NCBI GenBank assembly: GCA_900544295.1
Contig: UQUO01000005.1
Coordinates: 91,407-155,406, forward strand
Direction: 5' to 3'
Length of the DNA: 64,000 nucleotides
From: an uncultured Eubacteriales bacterium
Lineage (GTDB): Bacteria > Bacillota > Clostridia > Oscillospirales > Oscillospiraceae
Part shown: in pieces, positions 29,650 to 39,017 of the stretch
Position numbering within the stretch: the first letter of the stretch is position 1
Layout of the letters: every line of letters begins with the position of its first letter
Translations under genes and position numbers: made by a program
The notes under the pieces: model-generated
What the model was told of the DNA's origin: nothing
Database searches by the model: none
Seen by the model: only the letters and a program-made list of their open reading frames with translations

Positions 29650-30192
29650 TCAAAGCTGCGGCCCGAGAATGCCGAAAGCGTCCTTTATGACGCCCCTCGG
29701 GCACTTCGAGGCGCACATGCCGCAGGAGACGCAGAGGCTCTCGTCTATGACAGGGTGGTTGTCCTCAAGCCTGATGGCCCCCATGGGGCAGTTTTTCACG
29801 CATATTCCGCAGGCGATGCAGCCCGCATCGCAGACCTTGCGGGTCTCCGGGCCGCTGTCGCGGCTGCTGCACGAGACGACGATGTTCTGTTCCGCCGGCA
29901 CGAGGCGGATAATGCCCTGCGGGCAGGCCTTGACGCACAGTCCACATCCGATGCACTTCGACCTGTCCACCTCGGCAACGCCCTTTGCGCCGACCTTGAT
30001 GGCTCCCAGCTTACATGCCGCGGCACAGCTGCCCAGTCCCAGACAGCCCCAACGACATTCCAAAATCCCCCCGGGATAGTCCGCAAGCGCCTGGCGGCAG
30101 TCCCCTGTCAGCGCCTCGCGCGGCACCTTGCGCTTTGCGAGCTCGCCCCCGGAACAGCCGACAGCCGCCACCTTTTTTGCCTTCTGCGCCAT
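29650..30192 (-). CDS. RnfB-like polyferredoxin
   Basis: A 180-residue protein with four iron-sulfur motifs: CRWGCLGLGSCAAACK, CIGCGLCVKACPQG, CIACGICVKNCPMG and CVSCGMCASKCPRG. The order and flanking residues match the C-terminal part of RnfB without its membrane anchor. ATG 30192 with GGAAGGGGC is preferred over the ATG at 30231, which has no site. It is 19 nt before the molybdenum hydroxylase and likely carries electrons to or from that FAD-less enzyme. Confidence 0.85.
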   Translation of the reverse strand: MAQKAKKVAAVGCSGGELAKRKVPREALTGDCRQALADYPGGILECRWGCLGLGSCAAACKLGAIKVGAKGVAEVDRSKCIGCGLCVKACPQGIIRLVPAEQNIVVSCSSRDSGPETRKVCDAGCIACGICVKNCPMGAIRLEDNHPVIDESLCVSCGMCASKCPRGVIKDAFGILGPQL

Positions 30193-30348
30193 TGTCAGTC
30201 GCCCCTTCCACCTCAGCTTAAATTTTTTCATTAGAGCACAAATTCTTTTAGATTATCATACTATAAACAAACACAAAACACAAGGGGTCAGGCTGAGTTT
30301 TTTTGTAAATTCCGTGATTCTTTTTAGAAGTAAACGCCATGCTTAAAA

Positions 30349-30372
30349 CGCCCGCCCGTTTCCGGGCGGGCG
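30349..30372 (-). terminator. Intrinsic terminator of the SLH gene
   Basis: 10-bp stem CGCCCGCCCG with a 4-nt loop, followed on the minus strand by TTTTAAGC. It lies 18 nt beyond the stop. Confidence 0.85.
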
Positions 30373-30390
30373 CTTGGTTCATGTGTTGTT

Positions 30391-32484
30391 TTACGCTTCG
30401 AGATAACGCATGATGAGCGTCGCTGCGGCGGCGCGGCTGGCGCTCGCCGCAGGGCTCACAGCGCCCGTCTCGTCGCCCTCGACGAGGCCGGTGGCCCAGG
30501 CCCAGCACATGGCTTGCTGTGCCCAGGCGCTGATGCTGCCCGCGTCCGGCACACGGCTGAGGTCAGCCGTATACACTGGCTCGCCCGCGAGGCGCCACAG
30601 CATTGTAACGAACTCCTCACGCGTGATGGCCGCGTCCGGGTTCTCGCCGTCGGAGACTCCCTTGGCCGCAGCCCACTCCTGGGCCTTGGCGTACCAGCTC
30701 GCACCGCCGTCGGTGTCCACGCCGCTGGCGCGGGCAAGGATGGTCCAGACCATGGCGCGGGTCAGCGTGCCGTTCGGAGCGAAGGAGCCCTCCGCGACGC
30801 CGTCCATGAGGCCCTTGGCGCAGACGTATTCCACAGCCTCGTAATACCAGTCGGAAGCGGCGACGTCGCCGAAGTCCACGGCGGGCGTCTCAGGCTTCGG
30901 CTCCGTGGGCTTGCTCTCTGGCTGGCCCGGCTCCGTCGTGCCGCCCTGTGACCCGCCAAAGCCGGGAAAAGTGCCCGAGTCGGGATGGGACACCCAGGAG
31001 GCGGTAAAAGTCATGTTGCCGTCCACCTTGACGCTGTCGCCGGCGCTGTAGCTCTCGCCGCCGCACTGCCAGCCGTGGAAGGCGTAGCCGCTCCTGTCTG
31101 CGTTGGGAAGAGTCGTGTTTTCGCCCTTGATGACGTTGTAGTATTTGGCAACGTCGCCGTAGCCGTAGTCAAGGGTGACGACCCAGTTGTTCGGCATCTG
31201 ACCGCCGCCGGAGACGAGGCCCTCGGTCTCTCCGTTTTCGTAGTATGTGCCTTTGTTGTCCAGTGTACCGCCGATGACGACCTTGCCGTTATTCGTCATC
31301 GTCGCGCCCGCCTCGACCGTGAGCATACTGCCCTCGGGTACAGTAAGCGTGCTGCCCTCAGGTACGGTGAGAGTGGCACCCGCAGGTACGACGGCGCCGT
31401 CCGGGGCCTTCGCGCTGCCCTCTACCGTGCCGGCCGTGCCGTTGAACACGACGTTGTTCGAGGCGTCAATGCCCTCATAGCTGCTGCAATCCAGCCAGCA
31501 GTTGTTGATGTTCACTTTTCCTCCTATGCTGCGGCCAACAGCTTTGGCGGTTGAAGTGAACACGCAGTCGTGTATGTTCAAATCTTCGTGTCCCACGGCG
31601 ACGGCGTAGTCGCTCTCGGCCTTGACTGTGACAATGCCGCCGCTGATGTTCACACCATAGTCGGCATAGACTCCGGCGTAGATCGCGTAGTTCTCGCTCG
31701 TTACGCCGCCGCTGTAGGCGTAGAGGCTGCCGCCGCTGATGCTTATGTCGCCGTCGCAATACGCCGCATAGTCCCCGGCGGCGTTGAGGAGCACCTCGCC
31801 GCCGGAAATATTCAACTGATATCCAACGCTCAGCGCCTTGCCCTGGACGCCCGTGGTCCTTGCCTCCAGCTTGCCGCCGCTGACGTTCAGGGTGTTGGCT
31901 TTGATGGCGTTTTTGTTGTTCGCGTTTGTGACGTGCAGCTGGCCTCTATCGGATACAGTCAGGGTACCGTTGACGTTCACCGCCTCAGAATCCGCCCGAT
32001 GCTCAATGTTCACCACGGCGGTACCCCAGACGTTGAGGTCATAACTGGTGTGGATAGAGAAGCCCTGGCTGCAATAGATTTTGACAGTGCCGCTTTCAAA
32101 GTTAATATTGCTCATCGCGGCCACTGCGGACATGGCCTCTTCGCCCGTGTATGTCAGCTCAAGCGTGCCGCTGCCTTTGAGCGTCAGCCTGCCCCTGGAC
32201 ACAATGCTGCCGCCCACCTTATTGTTGCCGGTGAATTCCACGGCGGCAGAACCGGAAACTTCGTTGAATATTATGGAGCCGACCACAGCGTTATTCAGCT
32301 TCAGGGTGTTGCTCCCCTCGTCGTAGGAGACCGTGCCGTTGCCTAGCACGTCCGCGGCGTTGTCGCTCGTAACCTGTGTGTTGCCGACAAAAACGCCGTA
32401 TTCAATAGCGGCCATCGCCCCAGCGGGCAGAAGCGATACGCAGAGGACGAGGGACAGGAGCAGGACCAGCAGCTTTTTTCTCAT
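30391..32484 (-). CDS. SLH-domain surface protein
   Basis: A 697-residue secreted protein. The signal MRKKLLVLLLSLVLCVSLLP ends at AMAA. Residues about 26-400 are repeated short beta segments (LTLKGSGTLELTY, LNISGGEVLLNA, GSTLTVPEGSMLTV), a carbohydrate-binding-like parallel beta solenoid. Residues about 430-500 form a Listeria/Bacteroides-type (InlB B-like) repeat (GYGDVAKYYNVIKGENTTLPN, GYAFHGWQCGG). A Pro/Glu linker precedes three SLH domains (about 560-697; WYYEAVEYVCAKGLMDGVAEGSF), which anchor to secondary wall polymers. It is a single-gene unit. Confidence 0.88.
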   Translation of the reverse strand: MRKKLLVLLLSLVLCVSLLPAGAMAAIEYGVFVGNTQVTSDNAADVLGNGTVSYDEGSNTLKLNNAVVGSIIFNEVSGSAAVEFTGNNKVGGSIVSRGRLTLKGSGTLELTYTGEEAMSAVAAMSNINFESGTVKIYCSQGFSIHTSYDLNVWGTAVVNIEHRADSEAVNVNGTLTVSDRGQLHVTNANNKNAIKANTLNVSGGKLEARTTGVQGKALSVGYQLNISGGEVLLNAAGDYAAYCDGDISISGGSLYAYSGGVTSENYAIYAGVYADYGVNISGGIVTVKAESDYAVAVGHEDLNIHDCVFTSTAKAVGRSIGGKVNINNCWLDCSSYEGIDASNNVVFNGTAGTVEGSAKAPDGAVVPAGATLTVPEGSTLTVPEGSMLTVEAGATMTNNGKVVIGGTLDNKGTYYENGETEGLVSGGGQMPNNWVVTLDYGYGDVAKYYNVIKGENTTLPNADRSGYAFHGWQCGGESYSAGDSVKVDGNMTFTASWVSHPDSGTFPGFGGSQGGTTEPGQPESKPTEPKPETPAVDFGDVAASDWYYEAVEYVCAKGLMDGVAEGSFAPNGTLTRAMVWTILARASGVDTDGGASWYAKAQEWAAAKGVSDGENPDAAITREEFVTMLWRLAGEPVYTADLSRVPDAGSISAWAQQAMCWAWATGLVEGDETGAVSPAASASRAAAATLIMRYLEA

Positions 32485-32516
32485 GAGTTTACCTCCATTC
32501 GTGTCGTCTGGTGCGG

Positions 32517-33677
32517 CTATTTGAGCGCTGAGAAGTAGGCCTCTATCTCGGCGCGCGCGGCCTTGCAGCTGCCCTGGAGCATGGCGTCGGAGCCGCCGCC
32601 GCGGCCTGATATGGCGGCGTTTATCTCCTTTGCGAGCGCGCGCAGCTGTCGCGTGCGGCTGCCGATGATGTACTTGTAGTCCCCGTCCCGGCCGGCAAAT
32701 CCTGCGCAGAGCACGCCCGCCAGCTCAGAACCGGCGTTCACCAGCTCGCGGAGAGTCACCATGTCGATGTCTTCCTCAAAGATACAGATGCTGCCATCCG
32801 TAGGCCGCAGGACGGCGGATTTGAGCTGCAAGATCTCTCGCTTTAGGCGCGTGAGCTCCACCTTGCGTTCCTCCTGCTCGGACATTATGCGCGCGATGGC
32901 CGCGCCGGTCTCAAGCCGCTTTGCCGAGAGCGCGGCGGAAACGGCGGCGTTGTTGCGGTGCAGGGCCTCGTAGTCCGCAAGGGCCGCCTCGCCGCAGAGG
33001 ATGCTCAATCGCGTCCCGCCCCGGTGACGCATGCTGTCGATTATTTTGACGACGCCGACCTCGCCAGTGTTCCCGACATGCGGCGCGCAGCAGGCGCAGC
33101 GGTCCACGCCCTCTATTTCGACTATGCGCACCTCGCCGGAGAGCTCTTTCTTGCTGCGGTATTCCATCTCCGCCAGCTCACCCGGCGAGGGCAGCAGCGT
33201 CCGCACCGGCACATTGCGCCAGACGGCGCGGTTGGTCTCCAGCTCCGCTCGGGCCAGGTCCTCGTGGCTCAGCTCGGCGTTGAAGTCTATGGTGATGTCC
33301 TCCGCGCCCATGTGGAAACCTACGTTGTCGCAGCCAAAGAGGCGGTGTACCGTGCCGGAGAGTATGTGTTCCCCCGAATGTCCCTGCATCCGAGCAAAGC
33401 GGAGCGGCCAGTTGAGCTTTCCCTCGACCAGCGCGCCCGGCTCCAGCGGCTCCGGGACGAGGTGGACAACGTCCTCCCCCTCCTCACGCAGGCCGAGGAG
33501 ATTGAGGCCCGAGAGCTCACCCTCGTCCGCCTCCTGACCCCCGCCGCCGGGGAAAAACGCCGTCCTGTCGAGCTTTACGGCCCAGCCCTTCTCATCCCTT
33601 GCACAGGAGAGCACGCGGGCAGTGAAGCGGGCGAGATGGCCGTTCTGGTAATACAGTTTTTCAGTCAAGTCCTTCAC
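32517..33677 (-). CDS. Alanyl-tRNA editing protein, AlaX-L type
   Basis: A 386-residue free-standing homologue of the AlaRS editing and C-terminal domains. It hydrolyses Ser- or Gly-mischarged tRNA-Ala. The zinc motifs are QGHSGEHILSG (HxxxH) and CACCAPHVGNTGEV (CxxxH). The C-terminal DHHA1-like region ends with SGRGGGSDAMLQGS. The usual AlaRS catalytic core is absent. The stop of the SLH gene region lies upstream on the same strand, but the 33-nt gap and separate function suggest an independent gene. Confidence 0.9.
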   Translation of the reverse strand: MKDLTEKLYYQNGHLARFTARVLSCARDEKGWAVKLDRTAFFPGGGGQEADEGELSGLNLLGLREEGEDVVHLVPEPLEPGALVEGKLNWPLRFARMQGHSGEHILSGTVHRLFGCDNVGFHMGAEDITIDFNAELSHEDLARAELETNRAVWRNVPVRTLLPSPGELAEMEYRSKKELSGEVRIVEIEGVDRCACCAPHVGNTGEVGVVKIIDSMRHRGGTRLSILCGEAALADYEALHRNNAAVSAALSAKRLETGAAIARIMSEQEERKVELTRLKREILQLKSAVLRPTDGSICIFEEDIDMVTLRELVNAGSELAGVLCAGFAGRDGDYKYIIGSRTRQLRALAKEINAAISGRGGGSDAMLQGSCKAARAEIEAYFSALK

Positions 33678-33732
33678 CTCTTATACTATTAATTTTAACA
33701 CAGCCCGTCCCTCGCGGCAAGCGCCGCCTTGC

Positions 33733-33761
33733 TTGACGATGGAGATGGGATATTATATAAT
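33733..33761 (+). promoter_or_regulatory. Sigma-A promoter of the GT4 operon
   Basis: TTGACG at 33733-33738 and TATAAT at 33756-33761, 17-nt spacer. A start near 33768 leaves a short leader and rules out start codons upstream of it for the glycosyltransferase. Confidence 0.8.
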
Positions 33762-33791
33762 AAGTGGAATCAATTCCGGGAGGGATACCAA

Positions 33792-34871
33792 CTGAGGATA
33801 CTCTTTCTCATAAACTTTGCGGGCAAGGCGGGGACGGAAAAATACGTCGAGAATCTCGTCCGCATCTTCTCCGCAGCCGATAACGACTGCCGCCTCGCCT
33901 ACAATATCTCGGGCGAGCTGTCGGAGAAGCTGGCCGCGCGCGGCGTGCCCTGCTTCCAGATAAAGCTGGACGGCAACCCCCTCGCCGCGGCAAAGCAGCT
34001 GGCCGCCTACTGCCGGGAGCATGAAATCGAGGTAATACACGCGCAGTACCCGCGCGAGAACATCATCGCCCTGCTCTCCCTGCGGCACTACGCTGCGCCC
34101 AAGGTGGTGTATACTAACCACCTGACCATCCGCAGCGGCCTCAAGTGGCGGGTGCTCAACCGTATCTTTACCCCGCGCGACCACAAGATCATCGCCGTCT
34201 GCCGCGAGGGGCGGGACATCATGGTGCAAAACGGCGTCTGCCCGGAGCGCATAGAGGTCATCTACAACGGCGTGGAGCCGGAAAAGGCCCCCGTGCGCGA
34301 CCTCTCCGTCCGTCCGGAGCTGGGCGTCGGCGAGGGTGAGTTCATGCTGACCATCCTGGCGCGCTACGCGCCGGAAAAGGGCCTCTTCTTCCTGCTGGAC
34401 GCCCTGGCGGAGCTGAAAAAGCTCACGGACAAGCCCTTCCGCTGCGTCATCTGCGGCGATGGGGAGCAGTTTGACGAGGTGAAGCAGAAGGCGCAGGCCC
34501 TGGGCCTGGGCGAGACGGTCATTCAAACCGGCTTCAGGCGGGATGCAGGGCGCATCCTGCGCGCCTCGGACATCTACCTCAACACCAGCTCCTGCAACGA
34601 GGCCATGAGCTTCGCAATACTTGAAGCCATGAACTGCGCGCTGCCCCTGGTCGTCACAGACGTCGGCGGCAACCGCGACCTAGCGGAGACGAACATTCCC
34701 TGCGGCTTCGTCGTTCAGTATGGCGATGTGTCCGGTTTTGCCTCGGCCATCCTCCGGCTCATGGAGGACGAGGCGCTCTACAAGCAGTTCTCGGCGGATG
34801 CCCTGCGCAAGGTTTCCGAGGAGTTTGACCTCGAAAAGCTGGCCTGGGACGTCTACCGCGCATATCAATAA
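33792..34871 (+). CDS. Glycosyltransferase family 4 protein (CTG start)
   Basis: A 359-residue GT-B enzyme. The N-terminus RILFLINFAGKAGTEKYVENL is the usual opening of GT4 enzymes, and the C-terminal half has YAPEKGLFFLLDAL, GDGEQFDEV and the EX7E-type segment SSCNEAMSFAILEAM. The only start consistent with the promoter and with GGGAGGGA (33778-33785) is a CTG at 33792, spaced by 6 nt. No ATG, GTG or TTG is available in that interval. It begins a cluster with DUF4330, an O-antigen-ligase-like protein and an ECF component, likely for surface glycan synthesis. Confidence 0.85.
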   Translation: MRILFLINFAGKAGTEKYVENLVRIFSAADNDCRLAYNISGELSEKLAARGVPCFQIKLDGNPLAAAKQLAAYCREHEIEVIHAQYPRENIIALLSLRHYAAPKVVYTNHLTIRSGLKWRVLNRIFTPRDHKIIAVCREGRDIMVQNGVCPERIEVIYNGVEPEKAPVRDLSVRPELGVGEGEFMLTILARYAPEKGLFFLLDALAELKKLTDKPFRCVICGDGEQFDEVKQKAQALGLGETVIQTGFRRDAGRILRASDIYLNTSSCNEAMSFAILEAMNCALPLVVTDVGGNRDLAETNIPCGFVVQYGDVSGFASAILRLMEDEALYKQFSADALRKVSEEFDLEKLAWDVYRAYQ

Positions 34872-34889
34872 CACATTTGGAGGCACATC

Positions 34890-35372
34890 ATGATCGACGA
34901 AAAAGGCAGACTGTTCGGAAAGGTCAACATCGTTGACCTGCTCATCGTTATAATAATCCTCGCCGCGGGCTCGTTCCTGGGCATGAAGCTCCTCGGCCCT
35001 GACAGCGCCGTCGCCAACACCCAGAAGGTCCGCGTCACGCTCTACTGCGAAGAGACGCCGAATTACGTCGCAGAGCAGCTTGAAGCCGGCGCCGAGGTCT
35101 GGGACAGCGAAAACAACGTCACCCTCGGCTACCTCACCGACTGGCGCACCGGCGACAGCAAGAGCGCCGTCACCGACGTCACCGGCAAGGTCGTGGAGAT
35201 CACCCGCGAGGACTATTGCTCCGCCACGCTGGTCTGCGAGGGCGAAGGCGTAATGGGTACGCACGGCGTCACGATAGGCGGCACGCTCTACGGCGCGGGC
35301 CAGTCCATGAGCGTGTATTTCAACGACTGCAAACTCTTCCTGCGCGTTCAGAGCATCGAGGTCATCGAGTGA
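34890..35372 (+). CDS. DUF4330 family protein
   Basis: A 160-residue protein starting MIDEKGRLFGKVNIVDLLIVI. A single N-terminal transmembrane helix (residues 14-36) precedes an extracytoplasmic domain with GKVVEITREDYCS and GTHGVTIGGTLYGAGQSMSVYF. This matches DUF4330, usually found with polysaccharide genes in Clostridia. Function is unknown. It lies 18 nt after the GT4 gene. Confidence 0.85.
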   Translation: MIDEKGRLFGKVNIVDLLIVIIILAAGSFLGMKLLGPDSAVANTQKVRVTLYCEETPNYVAEQLEAGAEVWDSENNVTLGYLTDWRTGDSKSAVTDVTGKVVEITREDYCSATLVCEGEGVMGTHGVTIGGTLYGAGQSMSVYFNDCKLFLRVQSIEVIE

Positions 35373-35408
35373 TAATGGCCTCAGTTCCTGAAAGCGAGGT
35401 GTTCCGCG

Positions 35409-36932
35409 TTGCTCTCTAACAGCATACTTGGGCGGCTGTACGGCTGGTGGCTCTACAGCGCCATATACCGCCTCCTGCGCGGCATATACCGGCCCTTCTC
35501 CCGCGCCTTTCCTCACAGTGCGGTAGTGCGCTTCCTGCGCCGCGCGCCGAAGGTCGAGGTCTGGTACGGTGCAAGCCTCTTTACGAGGATAGTGAACGCG
35601 GTGTGGGATTTCCTGCTGCGCATATTCGGGGCGCTCTTCCGCTGGTTACGGCCCGCGGCGCAGACCAGCGTCATAGTCAGGCTCGTCTCAGGCTCCGTGC
35701 TGCTGAGGTTTGAAGTCCTGCTGGGCGGCTTTGTGTTCCTCATGTTCATCGTCCCGCACGCCTATTGGTCGAACTCCTACGCCGTACTCGCGGCCGTGGG
35801 CTTTTTCGGGCTGTGGTTCCTCACGACCTCGGCCGGCAAGCGCGAGAAGCTCTATCCCAAGGCCCTGGGCCTGCCCTTCCTGCTCTTCGTGTTCGCCTGC
35901 GTGGGCAGCCTCATCTTCACCAGCGCCCTGAGCGACAGCGTGAGGATACTCAGCTTCTTCATCTCCGCCTTCCTGCTCTGCTTCGTGATAACGGCGGACA
36001 CGACGGACGAACGGAGGCTGCGCTCACTTATGGCCTGGATATATGCCGCCGTCATCCTTACTTCGCTCTACGCCATCGCGCAGAGGTTCATGGGCGTCGA
36101 GGTCAGCGCCTCGTACACGGACCTCGACCTCAACGCGGGCGTCCCCGGGCGCGTGTATTCGACGCTGGACAACCCCAACAACTACGCGGAGTTCCTCGTC
36201 CTCTTCACGCCCCTGTGCGTCTCCTTCGCCATGAACCGGCAGAACCCCACGCTCCGCTTTGTGCTCAGCTGCTGCGTCGTGTTCCCGCTGGCAGCCATAG
36301 TTATGACTTACTCGCGCTCCAGCTGGCTCTCGCTGGCCGTGGCGGCGGTGGTATTCGTCTATTACGTGGACAAGCGGCTCATACCCATCGGCTTTGTGTG
36401 CATACCGCTCGTCATACCCTTCCTGCCGGACAGCATCATCACGCGCTTTTCCACCATCTTCAACTCGCACGACAGCTCGGCCAGCCACCGTATACGCACC
36501 TGGCAGAGCCTGCTGCCCATGCTGCGCGACCACGGCTTCACCGGCATCGGCATGGGTCCCACCACATTCGCGGACCTCTACCCCAGCTACGCGCTCACCG
36601 GCGCTACCAAGGGCGTATACCACACGCAGATGCTCTACATGGAACTTTTTATCGAGACAGGCGCGCTTGGCTTTGTCTCCTTCATGTGGCTGATGCTCCG
36701 CGAGGTGAAGAATGCGGCCTTTGCCCTCTTCCGCGCCCCGGGGCGCGAGACGCGCGGTGCGCTCATCGGCTGCTGCGCCTCCTTTATAGGCATCGCCGTG
36801 GCCTCAGTGTTCGAGTATATCTGGTTCTATCCCCGCGTGCTCTTTGCATTCTTTATTCTCCTCGGCATTTGCCTTGCGTGCATACACATGTGCCGGGCAG
36901 GACAGGAGGCTTCCAGCGTTGAAAGGCAATAA
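35409..36932 (+). CDS. O-antigen ligase family membrane protein
   Basis: A 507-residue polytopic membrane protein with about eleven to twelve helices. The Wzy/WaaL-like region includes LDNPNNYAEFLVLFTPL, MTYSRSSWLSLAVA, and the outer loop HRIRTWQSLLPMLRDHGFTGIGMG followed by YHTQMLYMELFIETGALGF. Such proteins polymerise or ligate surface glycans. Start TTG 35409 follows GAGGTG. It completes a three-gene glycan unit and overlaps the next gene by 14 nt. Confidence 0.85.
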   Translation: MLSNSILGRLYGWWLYSAIYRLLRGIYRPFSRAFPHSAVVRFLRRAPKVEVWYGASLFTRIVNAVWDFLLRIFGALFRWLRPAAQTSVIVRLVSGSVLLRFEVLLGGFVFLMFIVPHAYWSNSYAVLAAVGFFGLWFLTTSAGKREKLYPKALGLPFLLFVFACVGSLIFTSALSDSVRILSFFISAFLLCFVITADTTDERRLRSLMAWIYAAVILTSLYAIAQRFMGVEVSASYTDLDLNAGVPGRVYSTLDNPNNYAEFLVLFTPLCVSFAMNRQNPTLRFVLSCCVVFPLAAIVMTYSRSSWLSLAVAAVVFVYYVDKRLIPIGFVCIPLVIPFLPDSIITRFSTIFNSHDSSASHRIRTWQSLLPMLRDHGFTGIGMGPTTFADLYPSYALTGATKGVYHTQMLYMELFIETGALGFVSFMWLMLREVKNAAFALFRAPGRETRGALIGCCASFIGIAVASVFEYIWFYPRVLFAFFILLGICLACIHMCRAGQEASSVERQ

Positions 36933-37455
36933 AAAGCTCATATACGCCGCCCTTTTCGCGGCGCTCTGCTGCGTCATAACCATGTACCCCAAATTCCCAA
37001 CGCTTTTCGGCTATATCCATGCCGGCGACGCGCTGGTACTGCTCGGCGCATATGTGCTCGGGCCGCTGTGGGGCGCGCTGGCGGCGGCGCTCGGCTCCAG
37101 CCTGGCAGACCTCATGGCGGGTTATGTGCAGTATTTCCCCGGCACCTTTGTCATCAAGGCGGTAATGTCCCTGATAGCCGGAGCGCTGCTGCTCAAGTTC
37201 GGCGAGAAGCGCCCAGTGCTCACCACCGTGCTCGCTGGGCTTGCCGCCGAGTGCGTCATGATACTCGGCTACTTCGCCTACGAAGGGCTGCTGCTCGGCT
37301 ACGGCTGGGGCGCCGCCGGGAGCATACCCACAAATATCGTCCAGGGCATCTTCGGGGCCGCTGCCTCCTCCGCCCTCTTCGCCGCGCTCATAAAAACGCC
37401 CTGCGCCAGGCGCGAGCTCGGCCTCAGCTTCAACCGCGACCCTGACAAGCGATAA
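36919..37455 (+). CDS. ECF transporter S component
   Basis: A 178-residue membrane protein with about five to six helices, starting at TTG 36919 behind AGGAGG. KKLIYAALFAALCCVITMY, GYIHAGDALVLLGAYVLGPLWGALAAALGSSLADL is the typical S-component pattern, where the protein binds a vitamin or similar small molecule and docks to an EcfT/EcfA module encoded elsewhere. Substrate cannot be told. It overlaps the O-antigen-ligase-like gene. Confidence 0.85.
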   Translation: MKGNKKLIYAALFAALCCVITMYPKFPTLFGYIHAGDALVLLGAYVLGPLWGALAAALGSSLADLMAGYVQYFPGTFVIKAVMSLIAGALLLKFGEKRPVLTTVLAGLAAECVMILGYFAYEGLLLGYGWGAAGSIPTNIVQGIFGAAASSALFAALIKTPCARRELGLSFNRDPDKR

Positions 37456-37490
37456 GGCCACGTAAATTCCTGTGAAACGAGGTGAAAACC

Positions 37491-39017
37491 TTGCCGAATA
37501 AAACGATCCTTCGGGAAAAGCTCAAAGAATCTGTCTCCTCAGTGCTGCCAATTGCACTCATAGTCGCAGTGCTGTGCCTGGGCTTCGTGCCGGTGACAAC
37601 AGACCTCATGCTGGCTTTTCTGCTCGGCACCATACTGCTCATAGTCGGCATGGGCTTCTTCACCCTCGGCGCGGAGGCGAGCATGACGCAGATAGGCAGC
37701 CTGACCGGCGCGCGCATCACAAAGTCGCGCCGTCTTTCGCTCATACTCATTATAAGTTTCGTGCTCGGCATCGCCATCACCGTGGCGGAGCCGGACCTCA
37801 CCGTGCTCGCCTCCAACGTGCCGCACATCAACACAACGGTGCTCATCATCACCGTCTCCGTCGGAGTTGGCCTCTTCCTCGTCATCTGTATGCTTCGCAT
37901 ACTATTTGCAGTGCAGCTGCGCTGGGTGCTGCTTGGAAGCTACATAGTCGTCTTTGCCCTTGCAGTTTTTTCGGATGCCGACTTCCTCAGCGTCGCCTTT
38001 GACTCCGGCGGTGTCACGACAGGACCGATGACCGTACCCTTCATCATGGCGCTGGGCGTCGGCGTGGCCTCCATACGAAGCGACAAAAACGCCGAGGCCG
38101 ACAGCTTCGGCCTCGTGGCGCTCTGCTCCATCGGCCCCATCCTTGCCGTCATGATACTCGGTTTCGTCTATGAGATGGAGGACGGCACCGTCGCATCCTC
38201 CGTCATCCACAGCTATGCAGACACGGTCGAACTCGGCGGCGGCTATCTGCGGGCCATACCGCACTACATGGGCGAGGTGGCGTCAGCCCTCGCGCCCATC
38301 GTGGCCTTTTTCCTGCTGTTCCAAATCATCTCGCTCCGGCTGAGGAAGCTGCCTTTCCTTCGCATAGTCATCGGCCTTGTCTATACCTACGTCGGCCTTG
38401 TGCTCTTCCTTGTTGGCGTGAACGTCGGCTTTTCCTCCCTCGGCACCATTCTCGGACAGAAGCTGGCCGAGAGTACGGCCTGGCTGCTAGTGCCGGTGGC
38501 CATGGTCATGGGCTGGTTCATCATCTCCGCTGAGCCCGCGGTGCATGTGCTGAATAAGCAAGTCGAAGAGATAAGCGCCGGGGCCGTCTCGGAGCGGGCT
38601 ATGGGCCTGAGCCTCTCCATAGCCATCGCGCTCGCCACAGGCCTCGCGATGGTGAGAGTTCTTACAGGCATATCAATACTTTGGTTTATCGTCCCCGGCT
38701 ACGCGTTGGCTCTGGGCATGAGCTTTTTCGTACCGCCCATTTTCACCGCCATCGCCTTTGACTCCGGCGGCGTCGCCTCCGGTCCCATGACGGCCACCTT
38801 CATGCTGCCCTTTGCCATGGGCGCCTGCGAGGCCGTTGGCGGAAATGTGCTGACGGATGCCTTTGGCCTTGTTTCGCTCGTTGCGATTTTGCCGCTCATC
38901 ACCGTGCAGGTCATGGGCGCTGTCTACCTCGTGCGCTCGAAGCGCTCGCGCGAGGCTGTGGATGTCACTCAGCTGGCGGACAACGAGATAATCGAGCTCT
39001 GGGAGGTGGCCTCATGA
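37491..39017 (+). CDS. DUF1538 membrane protein, two-repeat
   Basis: A 508-residue protein with about twelve helices, made of two homologous DUF1538 halves, each with the same re-entrant-like motif (VAFDSGGVTTGPMTVPF and IAFDSGGVASGPMTATF). Start TTG 37491 is preferred because GAGGTG at 37479-37484 is spaced correctly from it, while GTG 37482 lies inside that site. DUF1538 proteins are paired with PII-type regulators and are likely transporters of an unknown ion or small molecule. The next gene starts inside its stop codon (ATGA). Confidence 0.85.
   Translation: MPNKTILREKLKESVSSVLPIALIVAVLCLGFVPVTTDLMLAFLLGTILLIVGMGFFTLGAEASMTQIGSLTGARITKSRRLSLILIISFVLGIAITVAEPDLTVLASNVPHINTTVLIITVSVGVGLFLVICMLRILFAVQLRWVLLGSYIVVFALAVFSDADFLSVAFDSGGVTTGPMTVPFIMALGVGVASIRSDKNAEADSFGLVALCSIGPILAVMILGFVYEMEDGTVASSVIHSYADTVELGGGYLRAIPHYMGEVASALAPIVAFFLLFQIISLRLRKLPFLRIVIGLVYTYVGLVLFLVGVNVGFSSLGTILGQKLAESTAWLLVPVAMVMGWFIISAEPAVHVLNKQVEEISAGAVSERAMGLSLSIAIALATGLAMVRVLTGISILWFIVPGYALALGMSFFVPPIFTAIAFDSGGVASGPMTATFMLPFAMGACEAVGGNVLTDAFGLVSLVAILPLITVQVMGAVYLVRSKRSREAVDVTQLADNEIIELWEVAS

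Noticed and set aside
27807..29690. 627-residue plus-strand frame opposite the single-chain hydroxylase
   Set aside because: Antisense shadow with low-complexity composition; the minus-strand enzyme has full family motifs.
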